From the NCBI GenBank assembly GCA_905147135.1, contig LR990067.1, positions 9,052,001 to 9,116,000 of the forward strand: a stretch of 64,000 nt of DNA, given 5' to 3'. Numbering within the stretch: the first letter of the stretch is position 1; each line of letters opens with the position of its first letter. Below, one piece after another: positions 21,084 through 31,136 of the stretch. Source of the stretch: Blastobasis lacticolella (Eukaryota; Arthropoda; Insecta; Lepidoptera; Blastobasidae). The translations under genes and the position numbers were made by a program. Below the pieces are notes generated by a model. It was not told where the DNA came from, ran no database searches, and was given only the letters and a program-made list of their open reading frames with translations.

Positions 21084-21154
21084 GCAGAATATGCAGGTTT
21101 CATCACGATGTTTTCAACTAATGTGAATAACTTAATAAATCCTACCTTATTGCT

Positions 21155-21497
21155 ACTTATATTATAAACGCGAAAGTTTGTAAGGAATGTATATTTAGAT
21201 ATATGTTACTCCTTCACGCAAAACTGAACAAGTTTTAATGAAATTTTGCAGCAGCTTATAGCCCAGAATAGCATATAGGCTATAGCTTATCCTGATATTA
21301 AATGTGAACGGGTCTGCAACGTTTCTTTATTCTTTATTGTACACAAACATGCCATTATGATACAATACGCTAAAAGAGATGTACATAAACGAGCTTAACT
21401 TATAAATTGAAATTTCTACCAGAAAACCTTGAAGTCATATAGGAACAGGAACGTTATACCGGAATTTTATGCGTACAAAGTCGTGGGCTAAAGCTAG
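21155..21497 (+). repeat. Dispersed repeat with TTACTCCTTCACGCAAAA block
   Basis: Contains GCGAAAGTTTGTAAGGA, GTTACTCCTTCACGCAAAAC, TTTTAATGAAATTTTGCAGC and, at the right end, AGTCGTGGGCTAAAGCTAGT. I recall such sequence as a common lepidopteran repeat but cannot assign its class. An insertion (21325-21440) seems to split it. Confidence 0.45.
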
Positions 21498-21837
21498 TGC
21501 CCAGTGATAGGCCTACCATGAGTTTGTTTTCCCGTTTACTGTACAGTAAACGTAAAAAAGTTTCTATGAGAATTCGTACAGCGCCTCTATCGGGCAGTAG
21601 CGGAACTAAAATCCGTACCGTGAGTTGCTATTGGTTAATTGACTTTACCACACACGTTTCCGTTTACGTGGGGAGTGTGGTTTACGCAGCGCTTTCCATA
21701 CAAATCCGTACCATGAGTCACAAATTTGACAGATGCTTTAGTATATTACCGAAACTACTGTGGTTACAGCACTCCCAAAAATTTTTAATGTGAGAAGTAT
21801 TTTTCGTTTGGAGATAGTTATTATTTTCGTGCCAAAA

Positions 21838-21966
21838 ATGTCTGGAAGGCGATATTTTGCTTGAAGGATGTTCGCCGAAGTCCATGCGGCTGATGAAAAT
21901 ACGTTTTATCGCCAACAAGAAGCCCATATGCGAAAACAAATGAATAATTTAATACACACACTGTGA
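21838..21966 (+). pseudogene. 43-codon ORF remnant with one internal stop
   Basis: From ATG at 21838 one frame reads MSGRRYFA, a TGA, then RMFAEVHAADENTF and YRQQEAHMRKQMNNLIHTL, ending TGA at 21964-21966. The composition (charged, Gln-rich, few low-complexity residues) looks like real protein. I do not recognise the family. It lies inside the left part of the TIR-bounded segment, so it may be the first coding block of that element. Confidence 0.3.
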
Positions 21967-22021
21967 TTACGTCTCTTACTGTTTTTTCTAAGGTGAGAAG
22001 TGTTAAAACTCTCTACAAGAC

Positions 22022-22330
22022 ATTGTTGTTCTCGAGAGTGTGCAGGGAAGAGCCACCAAGAAACCGGCAGCACTGAAAAAGTCATATGATGAAAGCCTAC
22101 AAGAATCTAACCTCACCACACTGGAAGAAATAAGGATACGGGGTGACAACAATGAGACTTACAAGCTTTACTTTCATCGAATGTTTAATATGAAAGGTGC
22201 TGAAGCATTGCGTGGACACAGCACAAGGATAAATCGCACACCATCTAAGACTAATGTTGTTTATCACTTGCTATACCATAAGGTTGTGAATTGTGAATAG
22301 TTGGAATTGGTTCTCAGACATGGGTCAGTA
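22022..22330 (+). pseudogene. CR1/L2-like LINE RT C-terminal remnant
   Basis: Plus-strand frame reads VQGRATKKPAALKKSYDESL, then LTTLEEIRIRGDNNETYKL, LRGHSTRINR and HKVVN before a stop. The order RRATK, YDERL, TLE-RR-RGD-ETYK, RGHS, R-VVN(-WN-LP) is characteristic of the C-terminus of CR1/L2-type reverse transcriptases (family knowledge). Many consensus residues are altered and the final WN-LP is frameshifted. Non-functional. Confidence 0.65.
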
Positions 22331-23140
22331 GGCTCTCATAGGTAACCGCCCCTTCTTTTAAAAACAAAATGGACATTTGGTGCAAAATTAATAAAATTAT
22401 TCAGTGAACTAAACTGTAGTATGTGTTATGGAAGTGAAAGCTATTATCAGCACTGCAATGTTGTATAGACATATCAGAAGAAATCCTACTTGTCTATTAA
22501 CCTATAACACCTAATAATAATAATAAAATGTTTGAAAAGTGAAATTTACAAGATAAGTTACTCGCTGGCTTGTTTTATATATTTTACATATAAGAACTAA
22601 TATTTTTAAGTTGATGACATTAGCAAATATTTTTGTTTTCATTATGCTCTATATAAAGCCACACAACTGCTTCCAACAACAATATTGTAATAAAAATTAT
22701 GTTATGTGCCATACTATGAAAGATTAAATTAATAAGAAAAATCAATATTATATTTTATTTTTATCACACACATAACAGTCTTTAATGGTAAACAGTTTGA
22801 CTTGGGCCTCCTTCACATTAGTGGAGGGTTTTACCATAATCTTTACACCTGACATGCCGTTGGATCTTCAGCCTCGGTCCAAATTCCAGCCTTGAGTACA
22901 CACAAGTACACATAACTGCTGTCTATTTTCTGGTCTGAGAGGTTGGGGTTTTAAACATAGGTAATTAAGAATTTTAACCTTAGGTATTATTATTGGGAAA
23001 TAACTATGGGATTGTATTGATAATAGAAAATATCAGGGCTATTATTATATTAGCTATACTATACCTATACTACACTAATGTTAGTAATTATAGCAGGAAA
23101 ATAAAAATCAAATTATGAATTAGGTATAAATATATTTTTA
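22331..23140. other. AT-rich interior of the TIR-bounded segment
   Basis: No ORF. 22790-22880 faintly resembles family F (GGGCCTCCTTCACATTAGTG, TTACCATAATCTTTACACC). Confidence 0.35.
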
Positions 23141-23142
23141 TT
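23137..23142 (-). terminator. Poly(A) signal AATAAA (minus strand)
   Basis: TTTATT on the plus strand lies about 205 bp beyond the stop codon of the two-exon candidate, in an AT-rich 3'-UTR-like stretch. It supports a transcript end, though such hexamers are common in AT-rich DNA. Confidence 0.35.
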
Positions 23143-23348
23143 CAAAATCTAAAAAATCAGAACTTAAACTTAAACTACCACTTTCACTTTTACAAACAAT
23201 TTTTAATATAGTATTGCACTAACTAATGCTAAAGTCTGGAATTACTGCTCTTTAGGTACCACTTGCATCTTCAATTTGAAAAAATGTTGTTAGCCGATGT
23301 TGAGTTTTCTTTTTTACACATGTGGTCGTGCCTCCGAACTTCATTCAA

Positions 23349-23657
23349 CTAGGGTAAGTGCAGTTCCTTTTCAAAGTTACAGGCGTCCATTTCTGAGAAT
23401 TTACTGCACCACCATGACTCCAGAGTCTGATCCTGTTGACAAATAATACCTAATATAAGTTTACTCAGTACAACATGTCTACTTAGTTGAAATTAGGTAT
23501 ATATACTTAAAGATATAGATAAAACTTACCAATAAATATGCAGGATTAATCTTTTCTGTTTCCGGTGGGTTAATGCTACTTAAAACCCAGTGGACAAACT
23601 GTAAGCGCAGTTTCAACCAGTTATTGACTTCTTCATTTCGGGGAATTCGGGGATCGT
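23349..23657 (-). CDS. Two-exon 3' gene fragment, unknown protein
   Basis: Exon blocks 23530-23657 and 23349-23432 (minus strand) are joined by a 97-bp intron with donor TTG|GTAAGT and acceptor TTGTCAACAG|GA. The joined frame reads DDPRIPRNEEVNNWLKLRL, QFVHWVLSSINPPETEKINP, AYLL|DQTLESWWCSKF, SEMDACNFEKELHLP and a stop. The frame stays open across the splice, which is the main evidence. Tryptophan-rich, no domain recognised. The upstream boundary (AG at 23658-23659) is weak, and a TAA lies just beyond in the same frame. No further 5' exon was found before the TIR at 24003, so it may be a captured, 5'-truncated gene piece or the transposon's own second ORF. Confidence 0.4.
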
Positions 23658-24192
23658 CTATGATTTCGTAATTTTATTTGGACATAAAGTATATGTTATT
23701 ATCAATTTAACAGGATTTAAATAAGTGCCTAGGCATTGCTAAAACATAACCTCTGTTTGTAAATAAACAAGTTTTTGTGACACTGACTACTAATAATCAA
23801 CAACACTTGTCAAGGACCTATACCCCGGAACTACACTGAAGTTAGCTTTTACTGTGGCTAGTATGGTTTTCACGTAACACTAAACGGGAAACGTATGTGA
23901 AACTCATGGTACCGACTTAACGTTTACTACTGTGGAAACGGGATTTACGGAACGAGAGTAGTAAAGTAAGCCGTTTTTACTGTAGCAACTCATGGTAGGC
24001 CTAGAATTTGGAATCAGGTGTAAAATTAATTGTCAATAGTACTACCAGACACATCAGTAACGAACTGAGTCACTCAGGTCGTCAAAGATAGAGAGATAGG
24101 TCTCATTTGCCTTATGCCTTATAATGTGTTCTCCAAACAGTACAATTTGAACTCCTTCTAGGTCAGAGTAAATAAAATAAATAAATAAATAA

Positions 24193-24411
24193 TCGTGGAC
24201 AAATTCACACAACGCCATCTAGCCCCAAAGTAAGCAAAGCTTGTGTTATGGGTGCTAGATAACTGATAAACTACTTATATACTTTTTTTTTAAATACTTA
24301 CGTATTATAGAAATTAAAATTCATCATTTCAATTTCTGCCTGGCCGGGAATCGAACCCGGGACCTCGTGCGTGGCAGACGGCATGTTGATCACTGAACCA
24401 CTCAGGTCGTC
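24193..24411 (-). mobile_element. SINE family B, reference copy
   Basis: On the minus strand: GACGACCTGAGTGGTTCAGT, GTCTGCCACGCACGAGGTCC, CGGGTTCGATTCCCGGCC (B box), then AATTGAAATGATGAATTTTA, CATAACACAAGCTTTGCTTA and GCTAGATGGCGTTGTGTGAA. TGGTTCAGT, CTGCCACGC and GGGTTCGATTCCCGGCC match tRNA-Gly(GCC) by family knowledge, so internal Pol III promoter boxes are kept. Confidence 0.82.
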
Positions 24412-24444
24412 AAGAGTAAGTAGGCGTTCCTAGACTGGCATGGT

Positions 24445-24505
24445 GAAAAAATTACCCGTAGTACTACCAGTAGTACTAGCGGTAGTACCACTGGTAAATT
24501 GAGAA
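24445..24505. repeat. GTAGTAC quasi-palindrome cluster
   Basis: CCGTAGTACTACCAGTAGTA and CTAGCGGTAGTACCACTGGT form overlapping inverted GTAGTAC words. Origin unknown. Confidence 0.5.
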
Positions 24506-24674
24506 AAAAAGATTGACGACTCGATACCGCTGACTCAGCTCTCGGATGTATGTTTTGACAAATTCATTCCGCCGACGTCGTCTGGTATCAATAATTATTG
24601 CGAACGTAGGGCTGTCGCATGACAGTTTTGGGGTGTTTTAGCTACAATTTTGGTCTATCTATCGACAAATAAAT

Positions 24675-24903
24675 AAGTGATCATGGAGTAATGAACACGG
24701 CGCCATCTAGCCCCAAAATAAGCAAACTTTGTACTGTGGGTGCTAAATAACTGATATACTACTTAAACACTTTTAAATACATACTTATTATACATATAAC
24801 ACACAGATTCGTAACAGAAATTAAAATTCATCATTTCAATTTCTGCCTGGCCGGGAATCGAAGCCGGGACTTCATGCATGGCCATTGGACCACTCAGGTC
24901 GTC
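24675..24903 (-). mobile_element. SINE family B, copy
   Basis: Same orientation as the copy 260 bp upstream. Head slightly truncated (CATGCATGGCCATTGGACCA). Body complete. Confidence 0.78.
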
Positions 24904-25026
24904 AAAATAAGCCTATTTTTTAACCTCGATTAACGGTTTTCAATTCAAAATATTGATTCATGGTGCCGATTCTCCTTATTTTAAACCCGTATTCTTTTAG
25001 TGATGCGAGTGCGATTGAAATAATAT

Positions 25027-25205
25027 AATTTTTTTATGTCATACGGTAGGAAAACAGGCAAGCGGGCCACCTGATGGAAAGTGGTCACCACTGCCTATAG
25101 ACATTAGCAACACCAATGCGTTGCCCACCTCTGTAGCACGTTGCTCTGGCAGCAAAACGGGCAAATGCCCCTCCACTGCCAAAGTCACGGTTCCCCAAAT
25201 CCCCG
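25027..25205 (-). mobile_element. LINE tail related to family C
   Basis: T-run, ATGTCATACGGTAGGAAAAC, AGCGGGCCACCTGATGGAAA, GTGGTCACCACTGCCTATAG, then CGTTGCTCTGGCAGCAAAAC and CCCTCCACTGCCAAAG. Same subfamily as 6795-6990. Confidence 0.62.
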
Positions 25206-25469
25206 CCCCATGGAGCACTGGAGACCTTATTTACTTATTTTTCATACCGAAAATTAGAACAGAAAAAAGGGATTAAGAAATAAAGCCGTTGGAGATCTAT
25301 TTCTGAATCATTCGCATACACGGGAGCGCTCGCGGTCCACAAAAAGCATTTGCAATTACAAAATCCCAATTTTTTGTCACTCGCATGACACGAGTGGTGT
25401 CCAACACTCACATAAACGTCAAAATCAATTTCTTCCTGTCATTTTCATTTTAATACAATGATACAAGTA

Positions 25470-25649
25470 TGCCGGCCGCATATATTCGTTTTCCTGGTCA
25501 GGTTTCCGAATTGGAAATTTGAACTCGGCCAATCAGAATCCGCGAAGACCGGTTAAAAGCCCGCGTGAAAAGTATCGCGGATTATGATTGGTCGAATTTG
25601 AAATTTGTATTCGGAAACCTAATCAAAAAACGAATGTATGCGGCCGGCA
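25470..25649. mobile_element. Foldback MITE with GTA target duplication
   Basis: Starts TGCCGGCCGCATATATTCG and ends CGAATGTATGCGGCCGGCA, with GTA on both sides (25467-25469 and 25650-25652). The arms extend inward through GGTTTCCGAAT, AATTTGAA and GACCAATCA-like blocks to a central CGCGA, so most of the 180 bp is palindromic. No ORF. Confidence 0.8.
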
Positions 25650-25967
25650 GTATAGGTTGGTTGTAATTATATGTTGATGTTTTCCAATGAAACGGCTAAA
25701 AAGTTTGCATTTCCACTTAGAATTTGTGACTAATAGGTTTATTTTAGTTCCTAATTAAAAAGTTTTGCAAGCAATTGGAACACAGCATTGCAAACACCCG
25801 CCATTTTCAAACACACAAGCCCGTGTTATCATAATATTAATGCGCATGAGGCTGTAACAAAATATTTGAGCGGGTAATTGAATATATGTAAGCAGTTCTC
25901 ATGCCCCTATTGAAATATTTTACAATATTATTCTAAGTCTCTGAGGTTTTACAATAATAGGCTTGAC

Positions 25968-26408
25968 GAGCGTTGGTGGCCGAGTGAAGGTTTCCGATTC
26001 GTAAGCGAGAGGTACCGGGTTCGAATCCCACGGTGGCCATGTAGCAATGACTGTTTCTGAGTTATGTACATTAGTTGAATACTAACCGATATTTGCGGTT
26101 GGTATTGCATACTTCCATAGGCTGCTGTGTCTGTTTACTATCAGGCAGGCCATAAGCTTGTTTGCCACGTTAGTGGTTTAAAAAAATCTCATACGGTGAC
26201 GAAAAACATCGTGATAAAAGCTCCACATTCAGGCGACTGAATGTGTAACCATGATCCAAACTGGTCAGGTTTCCCTGGTAGCAGGGTCACGGAGGTCAGA
26301 TGACAGTCGCCACTGTATGTATCTGATCAACCAAATCCTGGATCGTGGTTAAGGCGGACCCCGAGCCCTCGCGCGCGAGAGCACAACCAGTACAAATACC
26401 AAGATGAC
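25968..26408 (+). mobile_element. SINE family A, copy 5, split by a LINE tail
   Basis: Head GAGCGTTGGTGGCCGAGTG with B box GGGTTCGAATCCCA. Body to CTAACCGAT (26090), resuming TCTCATACGGTGACG at 26187, and ending CGCGCGAGAGCACAACCAG-ACCAAGATGA. Nearly complete at both ends. Confidence 0.8.
26091..26186 (+). mobile_element. LINE tail, family D, inserted in SINE A
   Basis: GGTATTGCATACTTCCATAG, CAGGCAGGCCATAAGCTTGT and GTGGTTTAAAAAAA. A 96-bp, heavily 5'-truncated insertion inside the SINE, so it is younger than that SINE copy. Confidence 0.75.
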
Positions 26409-27000
26409 TTATATTTAAGATGATATATGGTTTCCTCGGCACTTTTTTAAAGTAATTATTCTTGAGGAAGCAATTTATCTAAGTATCTATCTATGTCTGA
26501 TTACGTATTTTTATTTTTCTTATTAAACCCTATTTTGTAGTGTAGGACTAAAGTATGAACATAATTAAAAAATATATCAATCAATTTACCTACCAAACGA
26601 TTACGCTATTATATAATACGCTTCTCAAACCAATATCTCAACCAGAAAATTCACAAAACACCATGCGACAACCCTAACCCCCGTACTGGGTGGCCCTCTC
26701 ATCTCGTGGCAGCTTAAAACAAAAGCAACTCGCGCACGCGTGCGACAGAGACGGCCACATGCGCACGCGCAGCGCCCCCGCTCTAGCACGCACACGGCAC
26801 GTGGTTGTGCGAAATGCCTCTTCATTACGCTTATCTGTTACTTGTTTTCACGTTTAATTTCTTTTAAACTGTGTGTGTTTATTAATTTTTGTTCATTCAT
26901 TCCAATGAATTGGGTGTCTGAGGTCTTGGTGGATTTGGGTGTTTTGTGTCAATGACTGCTTTTGCGGTTCTGAGGCCCTATTCTTGAATAGCTCGCCTTG
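26409..27000. other. Unassigned stretch with a GC-rich patch
   Basis: 26720-26800 is GC-rich with CGCGCACGCGTGCGACAGAG and CGCACGCGCAGCG words. ORFs on both strands run through it (Cys/Arg/Ala-rich) and look like composition artefacts. No promoter or exon can be defended. Confidence 0.35.
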
Positions 27001-27180
27001 ATTTTCATGAAAAATTCTATAATTTTATACATAATGCTGATTTTCCCTATTCTTTCGGTGTTGCCAATGTGATTTTAAAAATATTGAATTTTTTTTTTAA
27101 TTGAAAATCGTTCGTTCGTATTGAGGCGAGCGGTTAAAAAATAGAGCCGCCTGGGTGGCGATTTTTTAATTTCACCGATG
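27001..27180 (+). repeat. Dispersed repeat family Y
   Basis: Shares TCGGTGTTG-CAA-GTGATT, AAAAATATTGAATTT and AAAATCGTTCGNNCGNATTGAGG with 54026-54140. Two copies only; class unknown. Confidence 0.45.
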
Positions 27181-27620
27181 TCTTTTATAATTCGTACGCG
27201 AAACATTCTCATACGTGAATTTAATTTGGAATTGTGACATTTTTCTGTATTTTTGAGCTTCGAAACCGGGGTTCCCATTAGAGTGAAATAAAAGCGATTG
27301 TGTTAATTTCACGCAGAAATGTGTTCATTTGACGCAAAAATGTGGTGAATCTGTATAAAATAAAGAACATTAATTGACCGCACCTAACGTAACGTATAAC
27401 GGAATGTTAAATGTTACCTTAGATAAATCTAAGGTTGTGATTTTGACCTTTCGGCGCTGTGTTTCAAAAGTTCCCACGAATTCTACCGAAAGGATTCGAA
27501 TTTGAGAGGTAAGGAGCACTTGTTACAGCAAATTGGTCATCGATATGAAGTTGAAAAGTAGGAGAAATGAGAATTCGTATACGATTTTACGATTATCGTA
27601 TTTTATTTATTTATTTGTAT

Positions 27621-27665
27621 CCGCCTGAAACATCCCACTGCTGGGCAAAGGCCCGATTTTCGTAT
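27621..27665 (-). mobile_element. RTE LINE tail scrap
   Basis: CATCCCACTGCTGGGCAAAG-GCC is the complement of the GGCCTTTGCCCAGCAGTGGG RTE tail seen at 52.74 kb. Confidence 0.55.
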
Positions 27666-28007
27666 ACGTATATGAAATTAAAAAATCTAGCCCCTGGTCG
27701 GTTTCAATTATTTCGGACATCATCGTTTGCGTCCACGACAATGTCGAAGTAACTTTTCAACCCCTAGAGTGGTATTGCTGCATCTGTGTGTCTTGGTATC
27801 ATCATGTATTACCTTGTTGTATTCTTATTTTGATTGATTTTTTGTTTGTCAATAGGGTATCTATATGCTAAGCTCCTTACGGGCTATATATGTATTTAAA
27901 ATTTTAAAATGCAGTTTTGTCATTGGCATTTCAACCATAATGTACTTATATTTTACATGTAATTAACTGCTGTTAAAGTGTGAAATTAACTAATAAATAA
28001 ATAAAAT

Positions 28008-28160
28008 AAATAAATAGCTCCCGGACGGATAGATCAAATTCGATACAGTACCTTTCTTAAGGTTCATAGCTTTGTTTCGTTATAATCGGTTCGGTAATAT
28101 GGGAATTTTCTTTTTGTATGTTATGTGGACTTTGTCGAGGGATTTCCGATATCAATCTGT
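28008..28160 (+). repeat. Dispersed repeat family U (partial)
   Basis: TAGCTCCCGGACGGATAGAT, ATAGCTTTGTTTCGTTATAA, TCGGTTCGGTAAT, TGTGGACTTTGTCGAGGG. Confidence 0.55.
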
Positions 28161-28190
28161 TTGTTATTAGTTCATTTATTTCCGATAGGA

Positions 28191-28517
28191 TTTTCGGTAG
28201 CCGAGTGGTTAAGGTCCGACTCGTAAGCGAGAGGTACCGGGTTCGAATCCCGCTGCGGCCATGTACCAATGACTCTTTTCTGAGTTATGTACATTAGTTG
28301 AATGGTAACCGTTGTTCTTAAGGTGAGGGAAAACATCGTGATGAAACCTGCACATTCAGGCGACTTTTAATCTAGGTCTAGCGCCCCTGGAGTAGGGACA
28401 CGGAGGTCAGATGGCAGTCGCTCCACTGTAATTAGCTGATGCTTTGATATTGTTCTGGATCATGGTCGAGGCGGACCCCGGGCCCTCGTGCACGAGGGTA
28501 CAACCGGGACATTAACA
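28191..28517 (+). mobile_element. SINE family A, copy 6 (best tRNA-like head)
   Basis: Pol III A box TAGCCGAGTGG at 28198-28208 and B box GGTTCGAATCC at 28240-28250 are both intact, as in a Ser/Leu/Thr-type tRNA. Body complete, except about 25 bp after AGGCGACT are replaced by TTTAATCTAGGTCTAG. Ends GGACATTAAC, lacking the GAT tail. Confidence 0.85.
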
Positions 28518-28535
28518 TTTCCCGATATTTAACAC

Positions 28536-28650
28536 CTGTATTCACAAACAATACTTGTAAAGTATAGTATAAAGTAAAGTTACGTTCGTAAGAGTTCTCA
28601 AAGTGCTCGTCTGCGGAATGAACGCACTGCGTTGCATACGGCTCTAACAT
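28536..28650 (+). mobile_element. MITE family M, copy 3 (truncated)
   Basis: CCTGTATTCACAAACAATAC-TTGTAAAGTA left end and GAACGCACTGCGTTGCATAC internal block. The right end is missing. Confidence 0.6.
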
Positions 28651-28782
28651 TAGTCAATTTAGACACGTAGATCCTATGTTCGTCATTGCGCAGGTGTCAG
28701 GGCACATAGACACAGAATATCTATACCACTTAGGCCAAATATTGAAGCAGCTTTTACAAATATCCTTCACTATCCACTTTTT

Positions 28783-29075
28783 TTTTTTTTTTTTTTTATG
28801 TTATTCGGCAGACAAACAGGCATGCGGGCCACCTGATGGAAAGTGGTCACCGCCGCCTATGGACATCAGCAACACCAGGGGAGTCACCAATGCGTTGCCG
28901 GCCTCTGAAGAGATCTCTAATATACCTCTTGAACGATCCCATGTCATAGTCCAAAGGAAACACTGTGGCTGGGAGCTCATTCCACATCCGAATCGTACGA
29001 GCGAGAAACGTTCTTTCAAACCTTCGCGTGGTGACCAACAGAGGGTCTCCACTGCCGGTGTGAGACACAATTTTT
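28783..29075 (-). mobile_element. LINE 3' fragment, family C, longest copy
   Basis: Minus strand encodes LLVTTRRFERTFLARTIRMW, NELPATVFPLDYDMGSFKRY and IRDLFRGRQRIGD, the RT ORF C-terminus, then the family-C 3' UTR and a T-run (complement of poly(A)) at 28780-28797. Uninterrupted for about 75 codons, so relatively young. No YXDD or endonuclease region. Confidence 0.75.
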
Positions 29076-29288
29076 TTAACCAACCGCGTTTAGTAGTTTT
29101 CCCGAGTTCGTAAAACATTTCCAATGGCCAGTGGTTCATAGGAGGAAGAAGGTGACCAATACTATCCAGTTACTTAGATACGAGACTACAGTCACGTCTG
29201 AAATAAGTGCTGTAGCGAAAGTGCAAGTTTTTAAGGCAGATATTATTTTAATATGACTATCCTACACCTAGGAGTAGGATATGGATAC

Positions 29289-29391
29289 GCTCAATGGCAG
29301 TTTGACACGTTTTTGGTATCCTGTTACAATCAGAACAGCCGTTGAGCTGCTACTGCGATACAATTAGAGGAAAGTATACTAGCGGACTCGA
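29289..29391 (+). mobile_element. MITE family P6 relative (truncated)
   Basis: GCTCAATGGCAGTTTGACAC, TTTTTGGTATC, GTTGAGCTGCTACTGCGATA and the end GCGGACTCGA match the element at 33186-33354. The left TIR is missing. Confidence 0.6.
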
Positions 29392-29729
29392 GGCCAGGTC
29401 ACTTGATGGCAAGTGAATCATCGCCGGTCATGGTCATCCGATACTATAATTCCCAATAATGTACACTTTGCTTGACCCGCTGGACACTAACTTGCCAATG
29501 ATTATAGCTATAGCAAGCAAACAGCTCACCCAAAGCCAATGCTAAGGCTCTAAAATCTATCACCTTTGTCGTAAAGTCGTAAGCCGCACAAGCCCACCGG
29601 CGCATGCGCAGCGTAGGCCGAACGGCTTTATCGGCCGCACACGACGCACAGATATACTTGTCAATGGCTGTCAAGTTGCGTACAGGGTGTTTGGGATAGT
29701 TGTGTACGTTAATACTAAACATGAAAATC

Positions 29730-29793
29730 GTTAAGGCTGACCACGGGCCCTCGTGCGCGAGAGCACAACCGGGACATTAACAAGATGATGATA
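29730..29793 (+). mobile_element. SINE family A 3' tail
   Basis: GGGCCCTCGTGCGCGAGAGC, ACAACCGGGACATTAACAAG, then ATGATGATAGG: the GAT-repeat end of family A. Confidence 0.65.
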
Positions 29794-30401
29794 GGAATCG
29801 TATAAATCTGATGCTTAAATATTTAGGAATTGCCTAAGTTGAAAATTGTACGCACCTGGTTCGAATGATACGGTCATGTACTACGGCCAGAGCTGAAGGA
29901 TACGCTGAATGTGTTCTTTTTTTTAAAGAAAGTTTGCACCTTATGTTAGCCACAGACTAACTAAAGCTATGAAAAGCCGAAGCCTCGGTTAGACTGTAAG
30001 TAATGAAAGAATGCACCTAGGTATTAGTAGCTTACCTACAGAGTTACTCATGCTATGAAATTTTAAACAAATTTAAATTGTAACACAGTTATACAACACT
30101 ACAATTTGTTCAGGCACATATAATATTATAGGTAGGTACGTGGTGTTAGGTATAAAACAATTTTATTGAAAATATAACGCTTTACCAATCAAATCGAGTT
30201 CCGATACAAACGCCCTCTTGAAAGGCAACCAATCAAAATACGCTAAAGTACAAGTTCATAAAAAGAACTTCAACAAAGCGACAATCAATCATTTCCTTAA
30301 TTTAACGATTGTGAATTTGTAACTACGCGAAACTACGTACTGAGCGCGCGAGTTCGTGCCCATCGGGTCCGAGTCCCGACTGTGTAACTCGAACGGATTA
30401 T
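29794..30401. other. Unassigned AT-rich stretch
   Basis: No recognised repeat or coding signal. Confidence 0.4.
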
Positions 30402-30617
30402 GCTTGGAAAAATTCACACAGCGCCTTCTAGCCTCAAAGTAAGCAAATGGTGTGTTATGGGTGTTAGATAAATGATAAACTACTTATATACTTAATTTTT
30501 TTTAAAGTACATACTTATTATACATAATACCTACACCCAGATCCGTAGCAAAAATTAACATTCATCATTTCAATTTCTGCTTGGCCAGGAATCGAACCTG
30601 GAACCACTCAGGTTGTC
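30402..30617 (-). mobile_element. SINE family B, copy with damaged head
   Basis: GGCCAGGAATCGAACCTGG (complement of the B box) runs straight into CCACTCAGGTTGTCAG, so the anticodon-arm part is deleted. Body complete. Confidence 0.75.
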
Positions 30618-30764
30618 AGATCGGATTATACATCGTCATCTCACTCGCTCAAACCGCAACCGAGTGAAATGACGATGTATCAAGCCTTCAATAATTGCTT
30701 CTCGAATTGTTTAAGCGGTCGTGTCCGATGGATATGAACTCGCGCGCGCACGGTATGTATACAG

Positions 30765-30850
30765 CATGGTTAGCACAAGTGTGTCCGCGACGTAGCTCGC
30801 GCCGCGAGATAGCCTTTGTTTCTTTCCCTCAATAAGTAGAACGTCAATAT
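30765..30850 (+). mobile_element. MITE family S, partial
   Basis: GGTTAGCACAAGTGTGTCCG, CGACGTAGCTCGCGCCGCGA, TTTCTTTCCCTCAATAAG. Left half only; full copies are at 60.6-62.8 kb. Confidence 0.6.
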
Positions 30851-30902
30851 CAACAAACACCAGGCTAATTACAGCAACTACATTACATTAAAAAAAAAAA
30901 GT

Positions 30903-31120
30903 TCGTGGACAAATTCACACAGCGCCATCTAGCCCCAAACTAAGCAAAGCTTGTACTATGGGTGATAGATAACTGATATACTACTTAAATACTTTTAAAT
31001 ACATACTTATTATACATAGAACACCCAGACCCGTAACAGAAATTAAAATTCATCATTTCAATTTCTGGCCGGCCAGGAATCGAACCCGGGACCTCTTGCG
31101 TGGCAGACGTGGTTGACCAT
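30903..31120 (-). mobile_element. SINE family B, copy
   Basis: TTCGTGGACAAATTCACACA, CATCTAGCCCCAAACTAAGC, TTTCTGGCCGGCCAGGAATC, GAACCCGGGACCTCTTGCGT. B box kept. Immediately upstream of a plus-strand family-F copy. Confidence 0.78.
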
Positions 31121-31136
31121 AAGATAAGAACCACGA

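Larger units (their letters stand above)
21508..24003. mobile_element. 2.5-kb segment bounded by 16-bp perfect TIR
   Basis: TAGGCCTACCATGAGT at 21508-21523 has its exact complement at 23988-24003. Further TACC(A/G)TGAGT words occur inside both ends (21622, 21709, 23902), like subterminal transposase sites. No intact transposase. Contents: a 43-codon ORF with one stop, a CR1/L2-like RT scrap (plus strand), and two exon-like blocks with a poly(A) signal (minus strand). It may be a non-autonomous DNA transposon that gained a LINE insertion and a gene fragment, or two inverted short elements flanking unrelated DNA. A clean target duplication is not visible. Confidence 0.55.

Noticed and set aside
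24335..24411. Possible tRNA-Gly gene on the minus strand
   Set aside because: Close to tRNA-Gly in the T arm and anticodon region, but it is the head of SINE B, with the same body in other copies and no proper 3' acceptor end.
28191..28262. Possible true tRNA gene
   Set aside because: Box A and box B are intact, but the acceptor stem does not close and the sequence continues into the SINE A body present in many copies.
28676..29113. 146-codon plus-strand ORF
   Set aside because: Antisense to the LINE family-C coding end, which reads correctly on the minus strand.
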